Under the pieces are notes generated by a model that had not been told where the DNA came from, ran no database searches, and was given only the letters and a program-made list of their open reading frames with translations. Made by a program: the position numbers and the translations under genes. This document shows, piece after piece, positions 17,067 through 25,089 of a stretch of 45,240 bases of DNA. Each line of letters begins with the position of its first letter. The stretch's first letter is position 1. Origin of the DNA: an uncultured Bacteroidia bacterium (GTDB lineage Bacteria; Bacteroidota; Bacteroidia; Bacteroidales; CAJPTX01); contig CAMXWF010000019.1 in NCBI GenBank assembly GCA_947252645.1, positions 1 through 45,240 of the forward strand, given 5' to 3'.

Positions 17067-17966
17067 CTACCCCTCGCTGGGCACCCGCCCCTTGCTCACA
17101 GAAACCAAGTAGACTCCAGAAAAAATCAACGCCACCGCCACGAGCTTCACCCCAGTGAAGCTCTCCATCCCCAAGTAGAGCGACAAGCCCCCCGCGATAA
17201 TGGGCTGCGTATAGCCGTACATACTGATGACCGTGGGCCGTAGGCGATGCTGCGCAATCGGGATAAGCAAGTAGCTCAAGAAGGTAGCAAAGAGTGCCAC
17301 GTAGCCCGCGCAAAAAGCCCCCTTGGGCGTCACCTGGCTATAGTCAAAGGCCCAGACCGCGGGCGCAAAGACGGGAAGGCAGCATAGGGCCGAGAACAAA
17401 AACACCCACTTCATGAGGGTAACGGGGCTATAGCGCGTGGCCACGTTCTTGAAAAGGGTCAGGTAGATCACGTAGGAAAAAAGCGAGAGCAGAATCAACC
17501 CATCGCCCAAGGAGATAGGCTGCACCCCCCGTGGGCCCGCCAGCAGAAGCATGCCCGCCCCCACCACGCCCAGCAGCACCCCCACGATCTTCTTCCAGGT
17601 CATAGGCTCGCGCAGGAAGAGGGCGGCCATGAGCATGGTGAGTATGGGCATGGTGTTGGAGAGCATGCTGGCATTGAAGGGCGAAGTGATGCCCAGCCCG
17701 ATGAGAAACACCGGCTGATTGAGCGTGACCGCAAAAAGACTGGCAAAGAAGATGAGCAGCAAGTCCCTACGCGACACCCTCTCCCGGGGCACCAAGCACG
17801 AAAGCCCCCAGAAAAGTATAGCCGCTAACACTATGCGCAGCAGCGAGAGCACCGGCGCAGTGAGCCCTTCTGGCCCTAGCGCTATCTTGGCCAACGGAGC
17901 ATTAAAGCCAAAAATGACATTGGTGAACAATATGGCCAGGTGTCCCCTGAGCTTTTCGTTACGCAT
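17067..17966 (-). CDS. DMT-superfamily (EamA) transporter
   Basis: A 299-residue membrane protein with about ten membrane segments in two EamA-type halves. Typical features are FTNVIFGFNAPLAKIAL in segment 1, a first-half motif FLIGLGITSPFNASMLSNTMPILTML split around small residues, and a second half with VALFATFLSYLLIPIAQHR and PIIAGGLSLYLGMESFTGVKLVAV. Family members export amino acids, drugs or metabolites; the substrate cannot be told. The ATG at 17966 (MRNEKLRGH) is chosen because the -7 element at 18028-18021 would put the transcription start downstream of the earlier possible start. The gene appears to be a single-gene unit. Confidence 0.9.
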   Translation of the reverse strand: MRNEKLRGHLAILFTNVIFGFNAPLAKIALGPEGLTAPVLSLLRIVLAAILFWGLSCLVPRERVSRRDLLLIFFASLFAVTLNQPVFLIGLGITSPFNASMLSNTMPILTMLMAALFLREPMTWKKIVGVLLGVVGAGMLLLAGPRGVQPISLGDGLILLSLFSYVIYLTLFKNVATRYSPVTLMKWVFLFSALCCLPVFAPAVWAFDYSQVTPKGAFCAGYVALFATFLSYLLIPIAQHRLRPTVISMYGYTQPIIAGGLSLYLGMESFTGVKLVAVALIFSGVYLVSVSKGRVPSEG

Positions 17967-18020
17967 CGGCAGCCCGTTCGTGCAAAGTCCTAGCCCCCTC
18001 GCAGGGCTCCAGAACCGCCG

Positions 18021-18028
18021 CAAAGGTA
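18021..18028 (-). promoter_or_regulatory. -7 element of the DMT transporter gene
   Basis: TACCTTTG on the minus strand, exact TAnnTTTG match, about 55 bp before the ATG at 17966. The nearest TTTG upstream (18055-18058) gives a 26-bp spacer, longer than ideal. Confidence 0.65.
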
Positions 18029-18074
18029 GGGATTTCTACTCTGCAGCTCTACGGCAAAACGCCACTCCAAACTG

Positions 18075-18257
18075 GAGGGCGGTGCATGGTTTGTAGGATG
18101 CGAAGAATTGCGCAAATCGCCAGTTCGCTTTCGTCAGAAAGGTCGCCCTCTTGGGCCTAACTTCCCCGAGCAGACGCGGGCCTGCGCCGTTTTACGCCCC
18201 CGAAGGGTGGCTTTTATGATCCTGTCGCCAATTTTGAGGCCTGAAAACTGTCCACTG
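18075..18257. repeat. Direct repeat, copy 1 (left of the DUF4143 ATPase gene)
   Basis: A 183-bp block beginning GAGGGCGGTGCATGGTTTGT and ending AAACTGTCCACTG recurs almost unchanged at 19701-19885 in the same orientation. The copies differ by a few substitutions and small indels. It contains short GC hairpins (GCCCTCTTGGGC; CGCGGGCCTGCG) and no open frame that looks coding. Together with 18258-18365 it fills the gap before the ATPase gene; a small hairpin lies at 18265-18289. Confidence 0.9.
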
Positions 18258-18365
18258 ACAGCTTGAGGGCGTTGCCGCGCAACACCCTCGGAATGCCTAC
18301 ATTCGCACTATTAACTGCGGATAAGTGTAGTGCCACAGCACTTTTCCGCGCTTAAAAGTGTAGAC

Positions 18366-19697
18366 ATGGAGATCGCAAGGGATATAGTGGATGAATTCGT
18401 GCAGTGGAAGGATGCGAAGGATAGGAAGCCGATTCTCATCAAAGGGACCCGGCAAATCGGTAAGAGTTGGGCCATGGCTACCTTCGGACGGCAGGCGTTT
18501 GAGTATTGCGCCAAGTTCGATTTTGACCGGCAGCCAGAACTGCGTAGCGTTTTTCAAAACTCTAAGAGCCCCGAGCGGATTCTCAAAGAGTTGTCTCTGT
18601 ATACCGAAGTCCCGATTGTTGCGGGCCGTACACTTATTATATTCGATGAGATACAGGAGTGCGAAGAGGCTCTCAATAGCCTTAAGTACTTCTACGAGGA
18701 AGCCCCCGCCTACCACGTCATGGCGGCTGGCAGTTTGCTAGGCGTCGCAGTGAAAAAGCGTCATATGGCCGTGCCAGTAGGAAAGGTGCGCGTGGTGCGT
18801 ATGTATCCTACATCGTTTAGGGAGTTTCTGCGGGCTGCCAACGGGCGCCTATTTGAATATGTAGAGGGCCTCGAAAAGGCGGAGCATCTCCCGGAGATTA
18901 TTCTCAATCAGCTGGAGAGTGAATACAGGCGTTACCTTGTTTGCGGCGGCATGCCTGAGGCGGCTATCAGTATGCTCGGCGACAAGGGCATGGAGGCGGT
19001 GGAGCGAGTGCTACAAGACATACTAGACCTGTATGAACTAGATTTTGCCAAGTATGCCACGGCCAGTGACATACCACGGATACATGCCATATGGCACTCA
19101 CTGCCTTCGCAATTGGCGAAAGAGAATCGCAAGTTTATCTACAAAGTGGTGCGGCCGGGTGCGCGCGCCAAGGATTACGAAGATGCGCTCCTATGGCTGG
19201 AGGAGGCGGGGATGATTTATCGAACGATAAACATCACTAAACCGGGGATTCCGCTGAGCGCCTATGAGGATTTACGAGCGTTTAAAGTTTACGCGTGCGA
19301 TTGCGGGCTGCTGCGCCGTTTGGCCAAACTACCAGCTACGGCAGTACTCAACGCCACGTCGAATTACACGGAGTTTAAGGGGAGCATGGCCGAAAATGCG
19401 GTGTTGCAGTCGTTAATGCCGCGCCTACAGGGCGATGTTCCCCATTACTGGTCGTCGGAAGGCAGGGCAGAGGTGGAGTTTGTCATTCAGCGGGGCGAAG
19501 AGGTGATACCCGTAGAGGTAAAAGCGGAACAGCGCATAAGCGGGCGCAGCTTGTCTGTGTACAACGATAAATACAGACCCAAGCATCGCATACGCTTTTC
19601 GTTCCTCAACTTGCAATACAACGAGGGGCTGCTGAGTTGTCCTTCCCCGCTTGCGGAGTGGTGTGAACGGTTTTTAAACTACCGCGAGCTGCCGTAA
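18366..19697 (+). CDS. AAA-family ATPase with DUF4143 domain
   Basis: A 443-residue protein from the ATG at 18366 (MEIARDIVDEFVQW); a start 12 codons earlier is possible. An AAA_14-type ATPase domain has Walker A GTRQIGKSW and Walker B LIIFDEIQE. A linker with FREFLRAANG and RYLVCGGMPEA leads to the DUF4143 region, which ends in a nuclease-like core (EVEFVIQRGEEVIPVEVKAE) of the PD-(D/E)XK type. The family is very common in Bacteroidota and archaea, usually in variable loci; roles are unproven, with suggestions of toxin-like or defence function. The gene lies between two direct repeats and its codon use is less GC-rich than that of the genes around it, consistent with transfer. No promoter consensus was seen. 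Confidence 0.9.
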   Translation: MEIARDIVDEFVQWKDAKDRKPILIKGTRQIGKSWAMATFGRQAFEYCAKFDFDRQPELRSVFQNSKSPERILKELSLYTEVPIVAGRTLIIFDEIQECEEALNSLKYFYEEAPAYHVMAAGSLLGVAVKKRHMAVPVGKVRVVRMYPTSFREFLRAANGRLFEYVEGLEKAEHLPEIILNQLESEYRRYLVCGGMPEAAISMLGDKGMEAVERVLQDILDLYELDFAKYATASDIPRIHAIWHSLPSQLAKENRKFIYKVVRPGARAKDYEDALLWLEEAGMIYRTINITKPGIPLSAYEDLRAFKVYACDCGLLRRLAKLPATAVLNATSNYTEFKGSMAENAVLQSLMPRLQGDVPHYWSSEGRAEVEFVIQRGEEVIPVEVKAEQRISGRSLSVYNDKYRPKHRIRFSFLNLQYNEGLLSCPSPLAEWCERFLNYRELP

Positions 19698-19700
19698 GAA

Positions 19701-19885
19701 GAGGGCAGTGCATGGTTTGTAGGATGCGAAGAATTGCGCAAATCGCCAGTTCGCTTTCGTCAGAAAGGTCGCCCTCTTGGGCCTAACTTTCCCGAGCAGA
19801 CGCGGGCCTGCGCCGTTTTACACCCCCGAAAGGGTGGCTTTATGTGAGCCTCTCGCCAATTTTGAGGCCTGAAAACTGTCCACTG
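19701..19885. repeat. Direct repeat, copy 2 (right of the DUF4143 ATPase gene)
   Basis: Begins 4 bp after the ATPase stop codon and repeats 18075-18257 with near identity over 185 bp (offset about 1626 bp). It runs into ACTG heptad repeats. Two same-orientation copies flank the ATPase gene exactly. Confidence 0.9.
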
Positions 19886-19988
19886 CCTACTGACAACTTG
19901 CGGACCTGGAGCCTGTTCACTGCGAACTGTTTTTTCTTATTATTTTTATGCAGTAAAGCGAGGGTGTTTTAGCGGGGAGGAGGTTGAA

Positions 19989-20145
19989 ATGGGAATAGTA
20001 CACCCAATAGGGGAGCAAAGTTTTTTTGAGCCGCCCGCGGCGGTTTGGCAAGAGCCTTCTGGTGAGTACACTGGAGACCTACTTTGAGGGGAAGCAGGAG
20101 CTGTTTGAGGGACTGGCGATGGAGAGGCCGGAGCGGGATGCAGTG
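19989..20145 (+). pseudogene. Remnant of AAA-ATPase / DUF1703-like gene
   Basis: The ATG at 19989 opens MGIVHPIGEQSFFE, matching the N-terminus of the large AAA-ATPase (nuclease-linked, DUF1703-like) family. The next expected part, about 25 residues around the YVDKT motif, is missing. The sequence resumes in another frame from 20029 as SRPRRFGKSLLVSTLETYF, EGKQELFEGLAMERPE, the Walker A region of that family. The match stops at about 20145, where a four-helix-bundle fragment begins. So this is an internally deleted, frameshifted and truncated gene of about 50 codons out of some 500. It lies 100 bp after the second direct repeat. Confidence 0.75.
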
Positions 20146-20448
20146 TGTTTCGATGGTTTACGTATTGCTACGGCGTTTGCCCAGCGCGGAGCTACTTGCA
20201 CTGTCAGCCCAGATGCGTCGGGCAGCCGTTTCAATTCCCTCCGACATGGCCGAGAGGCTGCGCGAGGGAGCGCAAAAGAATTTTGGCATTTCATATTCAT
20301 TGCGCAGGGGGCACGGGCGGAGCTAGAGACGCAACTTTTGCGCTGTGTGCAGCTCGGCTATTCCCGGCCGGAAGAAATCACCGAACTCTTGGCCAAGCTA
20401 GATGAAGAAGCCAGAATGCTATATGGCCTTTCCAATTCATTGCAGTAA
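20146..20448 (+). pseudogene. Broken four-helix-bundle (S23-type) protein gene
   Basis: Two frames together give a four-helix-bundle protein of the S23/Avd-like type. The first half is VYVLLRRLPSAELLAL, then SAQMRRAAVSIPSDMAE; the second half, in another frame from about 20265, is KEFWHFIFIAQGARAELETQ, then LLRCVQLGYSRPEEITELL, ending LYGLSNSLQ with a TAA at 20446-20448. A frameshift near 20265-20280 and the loss of the true N-terminus (fused to an ATPase remnant) make it non-functional as one protein. Members are usually about 115-125 residues and often lie among repeats in variable regions. The reading frame of the second half joins the ATPase fragment, so a chimeric peptide could still be made. 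Confidence 0.7.
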
Positions 20449-20509
20449 AAAACTGCCCGCTGCCAACTGGCTTGCTGTCAACGGGGAACTGCCTACTGGT
20501 AACTGATTT

Positions 20510-22147
20510 ATGACGCACATGCGCAGCCAGGCCCACTACCGAGCAGGCTGGTGGCCACGCCTACAGGCCTCCGGCAGCACGCTCTACCTCTCACTCCCGC
20601 TCATCGCGGGCAATCTGCTGTCGCTCATACTCCCCAACCCACTCCCCGCTTGGGCCCTCTACGCCCTAGTGGGCCTCGGGCTGACGCTCTGGCTCGGCCT
20701 CCAGCTTATCCTGCCGCCAAACCAGCTCCTGCGCCTCCAGGCGCATCACCTAGAAGTCCCCCTCTTGCTGCTCATCGGCTTCTGCCTCCACCAACCACGA
20801 TTCCCCAATGCCGCCCTACCGCCGCTGCCCGAGAAGAACGATAGCGCGTGCTACCTTGAGGTGGAGCTACGCACCAGCGGGCACCCCACCACGAAATACC
20901 AGCGCTTCACCGCGAGCCTCATGGGGTACTACCTCGACACGGCCTGGCACGCATGGCCCACGCAGCTCACCCTCTATGTGGCCAAGCACGACACCGCAGC
21001 ACTGCACCTATTGCCAGGGCAACGCTACCTGGTCCGCGGCAAGCCCTACCCCATCCAAGACTCCAGCAACGATTTCTTTAGCTACCGCAGCTGGGCGGCC
21101 CACCACGGCCTAGCTGGCATAGTCTACACTAACAACGCCAACCTGCACCTGCTCCCCGCGCACCCGCCCTCCTTTAGCACCCGCATCGCCCTAAGCCACC
21201 AACACGCCATAGCCAAGCTCCGCGCGGCAGGGCTGCCCGAAGACATCCTAGGCCCCGTGGTGGCCATGGCCATCGGCGACCGCTTCACCCTCTCCGCAGA
21301 AATGAACACCAGCTTCCGCAATAGCGGCCTAGCCCACATCCTGGCCATCTCGGGCTTCCACGTGGGCATCGTCTACTCCGTGCTCTACCTGCTCACGCAG
21401 CTACTAGCCCAGAGCAATGCCTGGGCCTACGCGCTCAGGAACGCCCTACCCGTCCTATGCATCTGGCTCTTTGCCCTCTACTGCGGACTCGCCCCATCCG
21501 TCGTCAGGGCAAGCATCGTGGTGACCCTCTATGCCCTCAGCAAGCTCCTACAAGCCCACCAAGGGCGCGCCGAGGTCTACTTCGCCTCAGCCGCCTGCGC
21601 CATGGCAATGGACCCCATAGCACCTGTCGACGTGGGCTTCTTCCTCTCCTTCCTGGCCGTGGCCGGAATCCTGATTTTCCTCCCCTTCTTCTCGAACGTA
21701 CTGCACACCGGGTACAAATGGCTCGATAGGTTTCTAGTACTCCTGCTGGTCTCCCTTGCAGCCCAATTGGGCACCCTCCCCCTGGTGCTGACGGCCTTTT
21801 CATCCCTGCCCGTCGTGGGGATCTTGGCCAGCGTGCCAGCGAGCCTACTCGCCTACCCCATCGTAGTGCTCGGGCTGGCCATCGTGCTGCTCCCCACAGG
21901 GTGCCTAGTCGCACGTCTGCTCGGCTTCCCCCTGGGCTGGAGCGCCAAAGGGCTAATTGACATCGGGCAACTTGGCAGTGCCCTCAATCCTGCAGGCCTC
22001 GCCCAGCTCCAGCTCCCCCTAGTCCTCATCGGCACCCTGAGCCTCTCCATAGGGCTATTCGGCCTCTACGCCGTCTACCGACACCCAGGCGCCGGGTGGG
22101 GAAGCCTCGGCGCATTCGGACTCAGCCTAGCCCTATTGGCCCTCTAG
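20510..22147 (+). CDS. comEC: ComEC/Rec2 family DNA-uptake channel protein
   Basis: A 545-residue polytopic membrane protein. The N-terminal soluble region (about 95-230) is DUF4131-like, with YLVRGKPYPI and FFSYRSWAAHHGLAGI. The Competence domain follows, with the conserved LAHILAISGFHVGIVYSVLY near 277-296, then several membrane segments (ALYCGLAPSVVRASIVVTL, DVGFFLSFLAVAGILIFLPF, LASVPASLLAYPIVVLGLA). ComEC forms the inner-membrane pore for single-stranded DNA during natural transformation. The metallo-beta-lactamase domain of longer ComEC proteins is absent, as in many Bacteroidota. It starts directly after the accessory patch with its repeats; 68 bp separate it from ftcD. Confidence 0.92.
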   Translation: MTHMRSQAHYRAGWWPRLQASGSTLYLSLPLIAGNLLSLILPNPLPAWALYALVGLGLTLWLGLQLILPPNQLLRLQAHHLEVPLLLLIGFCLHQPRFPNAALPPLPEKNDSACYLEVELRTSGHPTTKYQRFTASLMGYYLDTAWHAWPTQLTLYVAKHDTAALHLLPGQRYLVRGKPYPIQDSSNDFFSYRSWAAHHGLAGIVYTNNANLHLLPAHPPSFSTRIALSHQHAIAKLRAAGLPEDILGPVVAMAIGDRFTLSAEMNTSFRNSGLAHILAISGFHVGIVYSVLYLLTQLLAQSNAWAYALRNALPVLCIWLFALYCGLAPSVVRASIVVTLYALSKLLQAHQGRAEVYFASAACAMAMDPIAPVDVGFFLSFLAVAGILIFLPFFSNVLHTGYKWLDRFLVLLLVSLAAQLGTLPLVLTAFSSLPVVGILASVPASLLAYPIVVLGLAIVLLPTGCLVARLLGFPLGWSAKGLIDIGQLGSALNPAGLAQLQLPLVLIGTLSLSIGLFGLYAVYRHPGAGWGSLGAFGLSLALLAL

Positions 22148-22178
22148 CCCCCCCCAATGCCATCCATACATAAATGGC

Positions 22179-22186
22179 TACCTTTG
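22179..22186 (+). promoter_or_regulatory. -7 element of ftcD
   Basis: TACCTTTG, exact match to TAnnTTTG, 29 bp before the ftcD ATG and 31 bp after the comEC stop. No clear -33 TTTG. Confidence 0.65.
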
Positions 22187-22215
22187 TAACGTTTCCATTC
22201 TGAAAAAGAAGCGCG

Positions 22216-23916
22216 ATGAATATGAGACAGCTTGTGGAGTGCGTCCCGAACTTCAGCGAGGGACGGGACAGCAGAATAATTGAACAGATCCTCGATGCCA
22301 TCCGGGCCGTGGAGGGCGTCAGACTGATCGACGTGGACCCCGGGAAGGCTACAAACCGCACCGTGGTCACCATGGTGGGTACGCCCGACGCCGTGTGCGA
22401 GGCCGCATTCCAAGCAGTCAAAAAGGCCTCCACGCTCATCGACATGAGCAAGCACCACGGGGCGCACCCGCGCTTTGGTGCCACCGACGTATGCCCGTTG
22501 GTGCCCGTGGCCAACATCACCATGGACGAGGTCGTGGCTTTAGCCCGCAAGCTCGGGGAGCGCATCGGCACCGAGCTCGGCATCCCCGTGTACTGCTACG
22601 AGCAGGCCGCCTTCACGCCCGAGCGCCGCAACCTGGCCACCTGCCGCGCCGGGGAGTACGAGGGCCTAGCAAAAAAACTCGCTGATCCCCATTGGAAGCC
22701 CGACTTCGGCCCCGCGCAGTTCAACGCCCGCTCCGGCGCCACAGCCGTAGGCGCCCGCAATTTCCTGGTCGCCTACAACGTAAACCTCAACACCACCTCC
22801 ACCCGGCGGGCCAACGCCGTGGCCTTCGACATCCGCGAGAAGGGCCGCCCTCAACGCGAGGGCAATCCCGTGACGGGCAAAAAGAAACTCGGCCCCGACG
22901 GTAAGGTCATCTGGATACCCGGAAAGCTCAAGGCCTGCAAGGCCATCGGATGGTATATCGAGGAGTTCGGCATCGCCCAGGTGTCCATCAACCTCACCGA
23001 CATCTCCGTCACCCCCATGCATGTGGCCTTCGAGGAGGCCTGCAAGAGCGCCCAAGCCCGCGGGCTGCGAGCCACCGGCTCAGAGCTGGTGGGCGTGGTG
23101 CCCCTAAAGGCCATGCTCGATGCCGGCAAATACTTCCTAGAAAAGCAGCACCGCAGCACAGGCATTGCCGACTCTGAGATCATCAAAATCGCCGTCAAGT
23201 CGCTAGGCCTCGATGAGCTCTACCCCTTCGACCCCAAGAAGAAGATCATAGAGTACATTCTCGAGGACCCGAGCTCCCAGAAGCTGACCAACATGACGCT
23301 GCGAGGCTTCATCGAGGAGGCCGCCTCGGAGTCGCCCGCACCGGGCGGTGGCTCAGTCTCCGCCGCTATCGGGGCCTTGGGGGTGGCCTTAGGCACCATG
23401 GTGGCCAACCTATCGGCGCATAAGCCTGGTTGGGACGACAAGTGGAAAACCTACTCCGACTGGGCGGCCAAGGGCAAGCACTACATGGACCAGCTAGTCC
23501 AGCTCGTCAATGAGGACACCCTGGCCTTCAATGGCTTCATGGCTGCGCTAGGCCTCCCCAAGAAAACCGAGGAGGAGAAGGCCGCCCGCCACGCCGCTAT
23601 CCAAGAGGCCACCAAGGCTGCCATCAACGTGCCCGCGCGCATCATGCGGCTCTGCTACCAGTCGATGGAAGTGATGGAGGCCATGGCCGAGTGCGGAAAC
23701 CCAGCCTCCGTGTCGGATGCCGGCGTGGGGGCCCTTGCGGCCCGAGCCGGAGTGCTCGGCGCCTTCCTCAACGTGCAGATCAACGTCAATGGCCTAGATG
23801 ACAAATCGTTCGCCCAAGCCCTCATCGAGGAGGGGCATGACCTCGTCAATAAGGCCAACGCCCTAGAGAAGAAGATCCTCGACAAAACGCTCGAGGTGAT
23901 GAACGCCAAGAAATAG
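22216..23916 (+). CDS. ftcD: Glutamate formiminotransferase / formiminotetrahydrofolate cyclodeaminase
   Basis: A 566-residue bifunctional cytoplasmic enzyme. Residues 1 to about 330 are the formiminotransferase (LVECVPNFSEGRD; DVDPGKATNRTVVT; HHGAHPRFGATDVCPLVPV), which moves the formimino group of N-formiminoglutamate to tetrahydrofolate. Residues about 350-560 are the cyclodeaminase (ESPAPGGGSVSAAIGALG; SVSDAGVGALAARAG), which releases ammonia to give methenyl-tetrahydrofolate. Together they complete histidine breakdown to glutamate and feed one-carbon metabolism. Length and both domain sets match the fused animal-type form. No other hut gene is in the window. It is a unit with its own -7 element and a strong terminator. 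An ATG two codons in is an equal start. Confidence 0.96.
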   Translation: MNMRQLVECVPNFSEGRDSRIIEQILDAIRAVEGVRLIDVDPGKATNRTVVTMVGTPDAVCEAAFQAVKKASTLIDMSKHHGAHPRFGATDVCPLVPVANITMDEVVALARKLGERIGTELGIPVYCYEQAAFTPERRNLATCRAGEYEGLAKKLADPHWKPDFGPAQFNARSGATAVGARNFLVAYNVNLNTTSTRRANAVAFDIREKGRPQREGNPVTGKKKLGPDGKVIWIPGKLKACKAIGWYIEEFGIAQVSINLTDISVTPMHVAFEEACKSAQARGLRATGSELVGVVPLKAMLDAGKYFLEKQHRSTGIADSEIIKIAVKSLGLDELYPFDPKKKIIEYILEDPSSQKLTNMTLRGFIEEAASESPAPGGGSVSAAIGALGVALGTMVANLSAHKPGWDDKWKTYSDWAAKGKHYMDQLVQLVNEDTLAFNGFMAALGLPKKTEEEKAARHAAIQEATKAAINVPARIMRLCYQSMEVMEAMAECGNPASVSDAGVGALAARAGVLGAFLNVQINVNGLDDKSFAQALIEEGHDLVNKANALEKKILDKTLEVMNAKK

Positions 23917-23928
23917 CCAACAACTGTG

Positions 23929-23966
23929 CGGGGGCGAGGCATTTTGTGCGCCTCGCCCCCGTTTTT
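23929..23966 (+). terminator. Rho-independent terminator of ftcD
   Basis: Perfect 12-bp stem (23929-23940 with 23950-23961), loop of 9, followed by TTTTT. It starts 12 bp after the ftcD stop and ends only 14 bp before the ATG of the next gene. Confidence 0.92.
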
Positions 23967-23980
23967 ACACCCTATTGTCC

Positions 23981-25054
23981 ATGACACGCAATCATCGGAT
24001 AGCCCTCCTACTGCCTATTGTTGCCCTCATAGTGGCGACCAGCTGCGTGCCCGCCAAGCGCTACGAGGAGCTCAACAGCCGCTACCAAGATGCCCTAGAG
24101 GCCAGCCGAAAGGCTCAGCAGCGGCAAGATAGCATGCAGGTGGCCCTCAACGAGCTGGGAAGCAAGCACAACGCACTCACCCAACAGCTCGACCGACTCC
24201 TCCAGGATAGCCTTACGCAGGGACAAGCCCTACGCCAAGCCCAGGAAGAGAACAACAAGCTCCAGCGCAACTACGCCGACCTAGAGCGCATGCAGAAAAC
24301 CCTCGTGGAGGGCAATCAGCGCGAGACCACCAAGATGCTCGCCGAGATGCAGCGCATGCAGCGCGAACTCCAGCAGCGCGAAGACGCCGTCAAGGCCCTC
24401 GAGCAGGAATTGCACCGAAAGAAAAACGCCCTGGCGGCCATAGAAACCGAGCAGAGCCAAACCCGCCGACACCTCGACTCCCTGCGTGTAGGCCTACAGG
24501 CCACCTCCGAGGCCCTGGCGCAGCAGAACAAAGCCTACGCCGACCTCCAGCGCGCCATGGCCCGCAAAGATTCGGCCACGGCCGCCCTCAAAGACCGCGT
24601 GGCCAAGGCCCTCTTCGGCTTCCAAGGCAAGGGGCTGACCGTCCATGAAAAAGACGGCCGCGTCTACGTCTCCCTGGAGGAGCAGCTCATGTTTAAGAGC
24701 GGGAGCTACACCGTGGATGCCCGCGGCCAAGAGGCCATCAAGCAGCTCATACCCGTGCTGGAGCAAAACACGGAGGTCAACATCCTCGTCGAGGGCCATA
24801 CCGATGACGTACCCATGCGCGGCAGTGGCCCCATAGCCGACAACTGGGACCTGAGCGTCAAGCGCGCCACCTCCATCGTCAAGCTCCTGATCAACGGCTC
24901 TACCATTGCGCCCGCACGCGTCTCAGCTGCCGGACGCGCGGAATACGTTCCGCTCAACCCCGAAAAAACCTCACAAGCCCGACAGCAGAACCGACGCACT
25001 GAGATCATCCTCACGCCGCGCCTAGAGGAACTCGCCGCGCTGCTCGGGCAGTAA
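23981..25054 (+). CDS. OmpA-family lipoprotein with coiled coil
   Basis: A 357-residue lipoprotein from the ATG at 23981: MTRNHRIALLLPIVALIV followed by lipobox ATSC (Cys about 22). Residues about 30-205 are a long coiled coil rich in Gln, Glu, Arg and Leu (ALNELGSKHNALTQQLDRLL). The C-terminal OmpA domain (about 235-350) has FKSGSYTVDARGQEAIKQLI, LVEGHTDDVPM and NWDLSVKRATSIV, with the Asp and Arg that bind diaminopimelate in peptidoglycan. It should tether the outer membrane to the cell wall across the periplasm. An upstream TTG (23975) is rejected as start. The short 14-bp distance after the ftcD terminator leaves little room for a leader; its promoter may overlap the terminator. Confidence 0.9.
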   Translation: MTRNHRIALLLPIVALIVATSCVPAKRYEELNSRYQDALEASRKAQQRQDSMQVALNELGSKHNALTQQLDRLLQDSLTQGQALRQAQEENNKLQRNYADLERMQKTLVEGNQRETTKMLAEMQRMQRELQQREDAVKALEQELHRKKNALAAIETEQSQTRRHLDSLRVGLQATSEALAQQNKAYADLQRAMARKDSATAALKDRVAKALFGFQGKGLTVHEKDGRVYVSLEEQLMFKSGSYTVDARGQEAIKQLIPVLEQNTEVNILVEGHTDDVPMRGSGPIADNWDLSVKRATSIVKLLINGSTIAPARVSAAGRAEYVPLNPEKTSQARQQNRRTEIILTPRLEELAALLGQ

Positions 25055-25089
25055 GCCACACCAAAACGAAACAAACACCCGCAGAGCGC

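Larger units (their letters stand above)
19873..20506. repeat. ACTGNNN heptad repeats on both sides of the pseudogenes
   Basis: Runs with 7-bp period: ACTGtccACTGcctACTGaca (about 19874-19894), CACTGcgaACTG (about 19919-19930), and a third cluster at about 20452-20505 ending ACTGcctACTGgtaACTG. A shorter one ends the first direct repeat at 18246-18260. They bracket the broken genes at 19989-20448. Confidence 0.6.

Noticed and set aside
18075..19885. Insertion sequence or transposon
   Set aside because: The flanking repeats are direct, not inverted, and the enclosed gene is an ATPase without transposase motifs.
18075..20506. CRISPR array
   Set aside because: Repeats are two long copies plus 7-bp periodic motifs; no 25-40 bp repeats with unique spacers and no cas genes.
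20510..22147. comEC as a truncated pseudogene
   Set aside because: Short only because the metallo-beta-lactamase domain is absent, which is common in this phylum; the frame and conserved competence motifs are intact.
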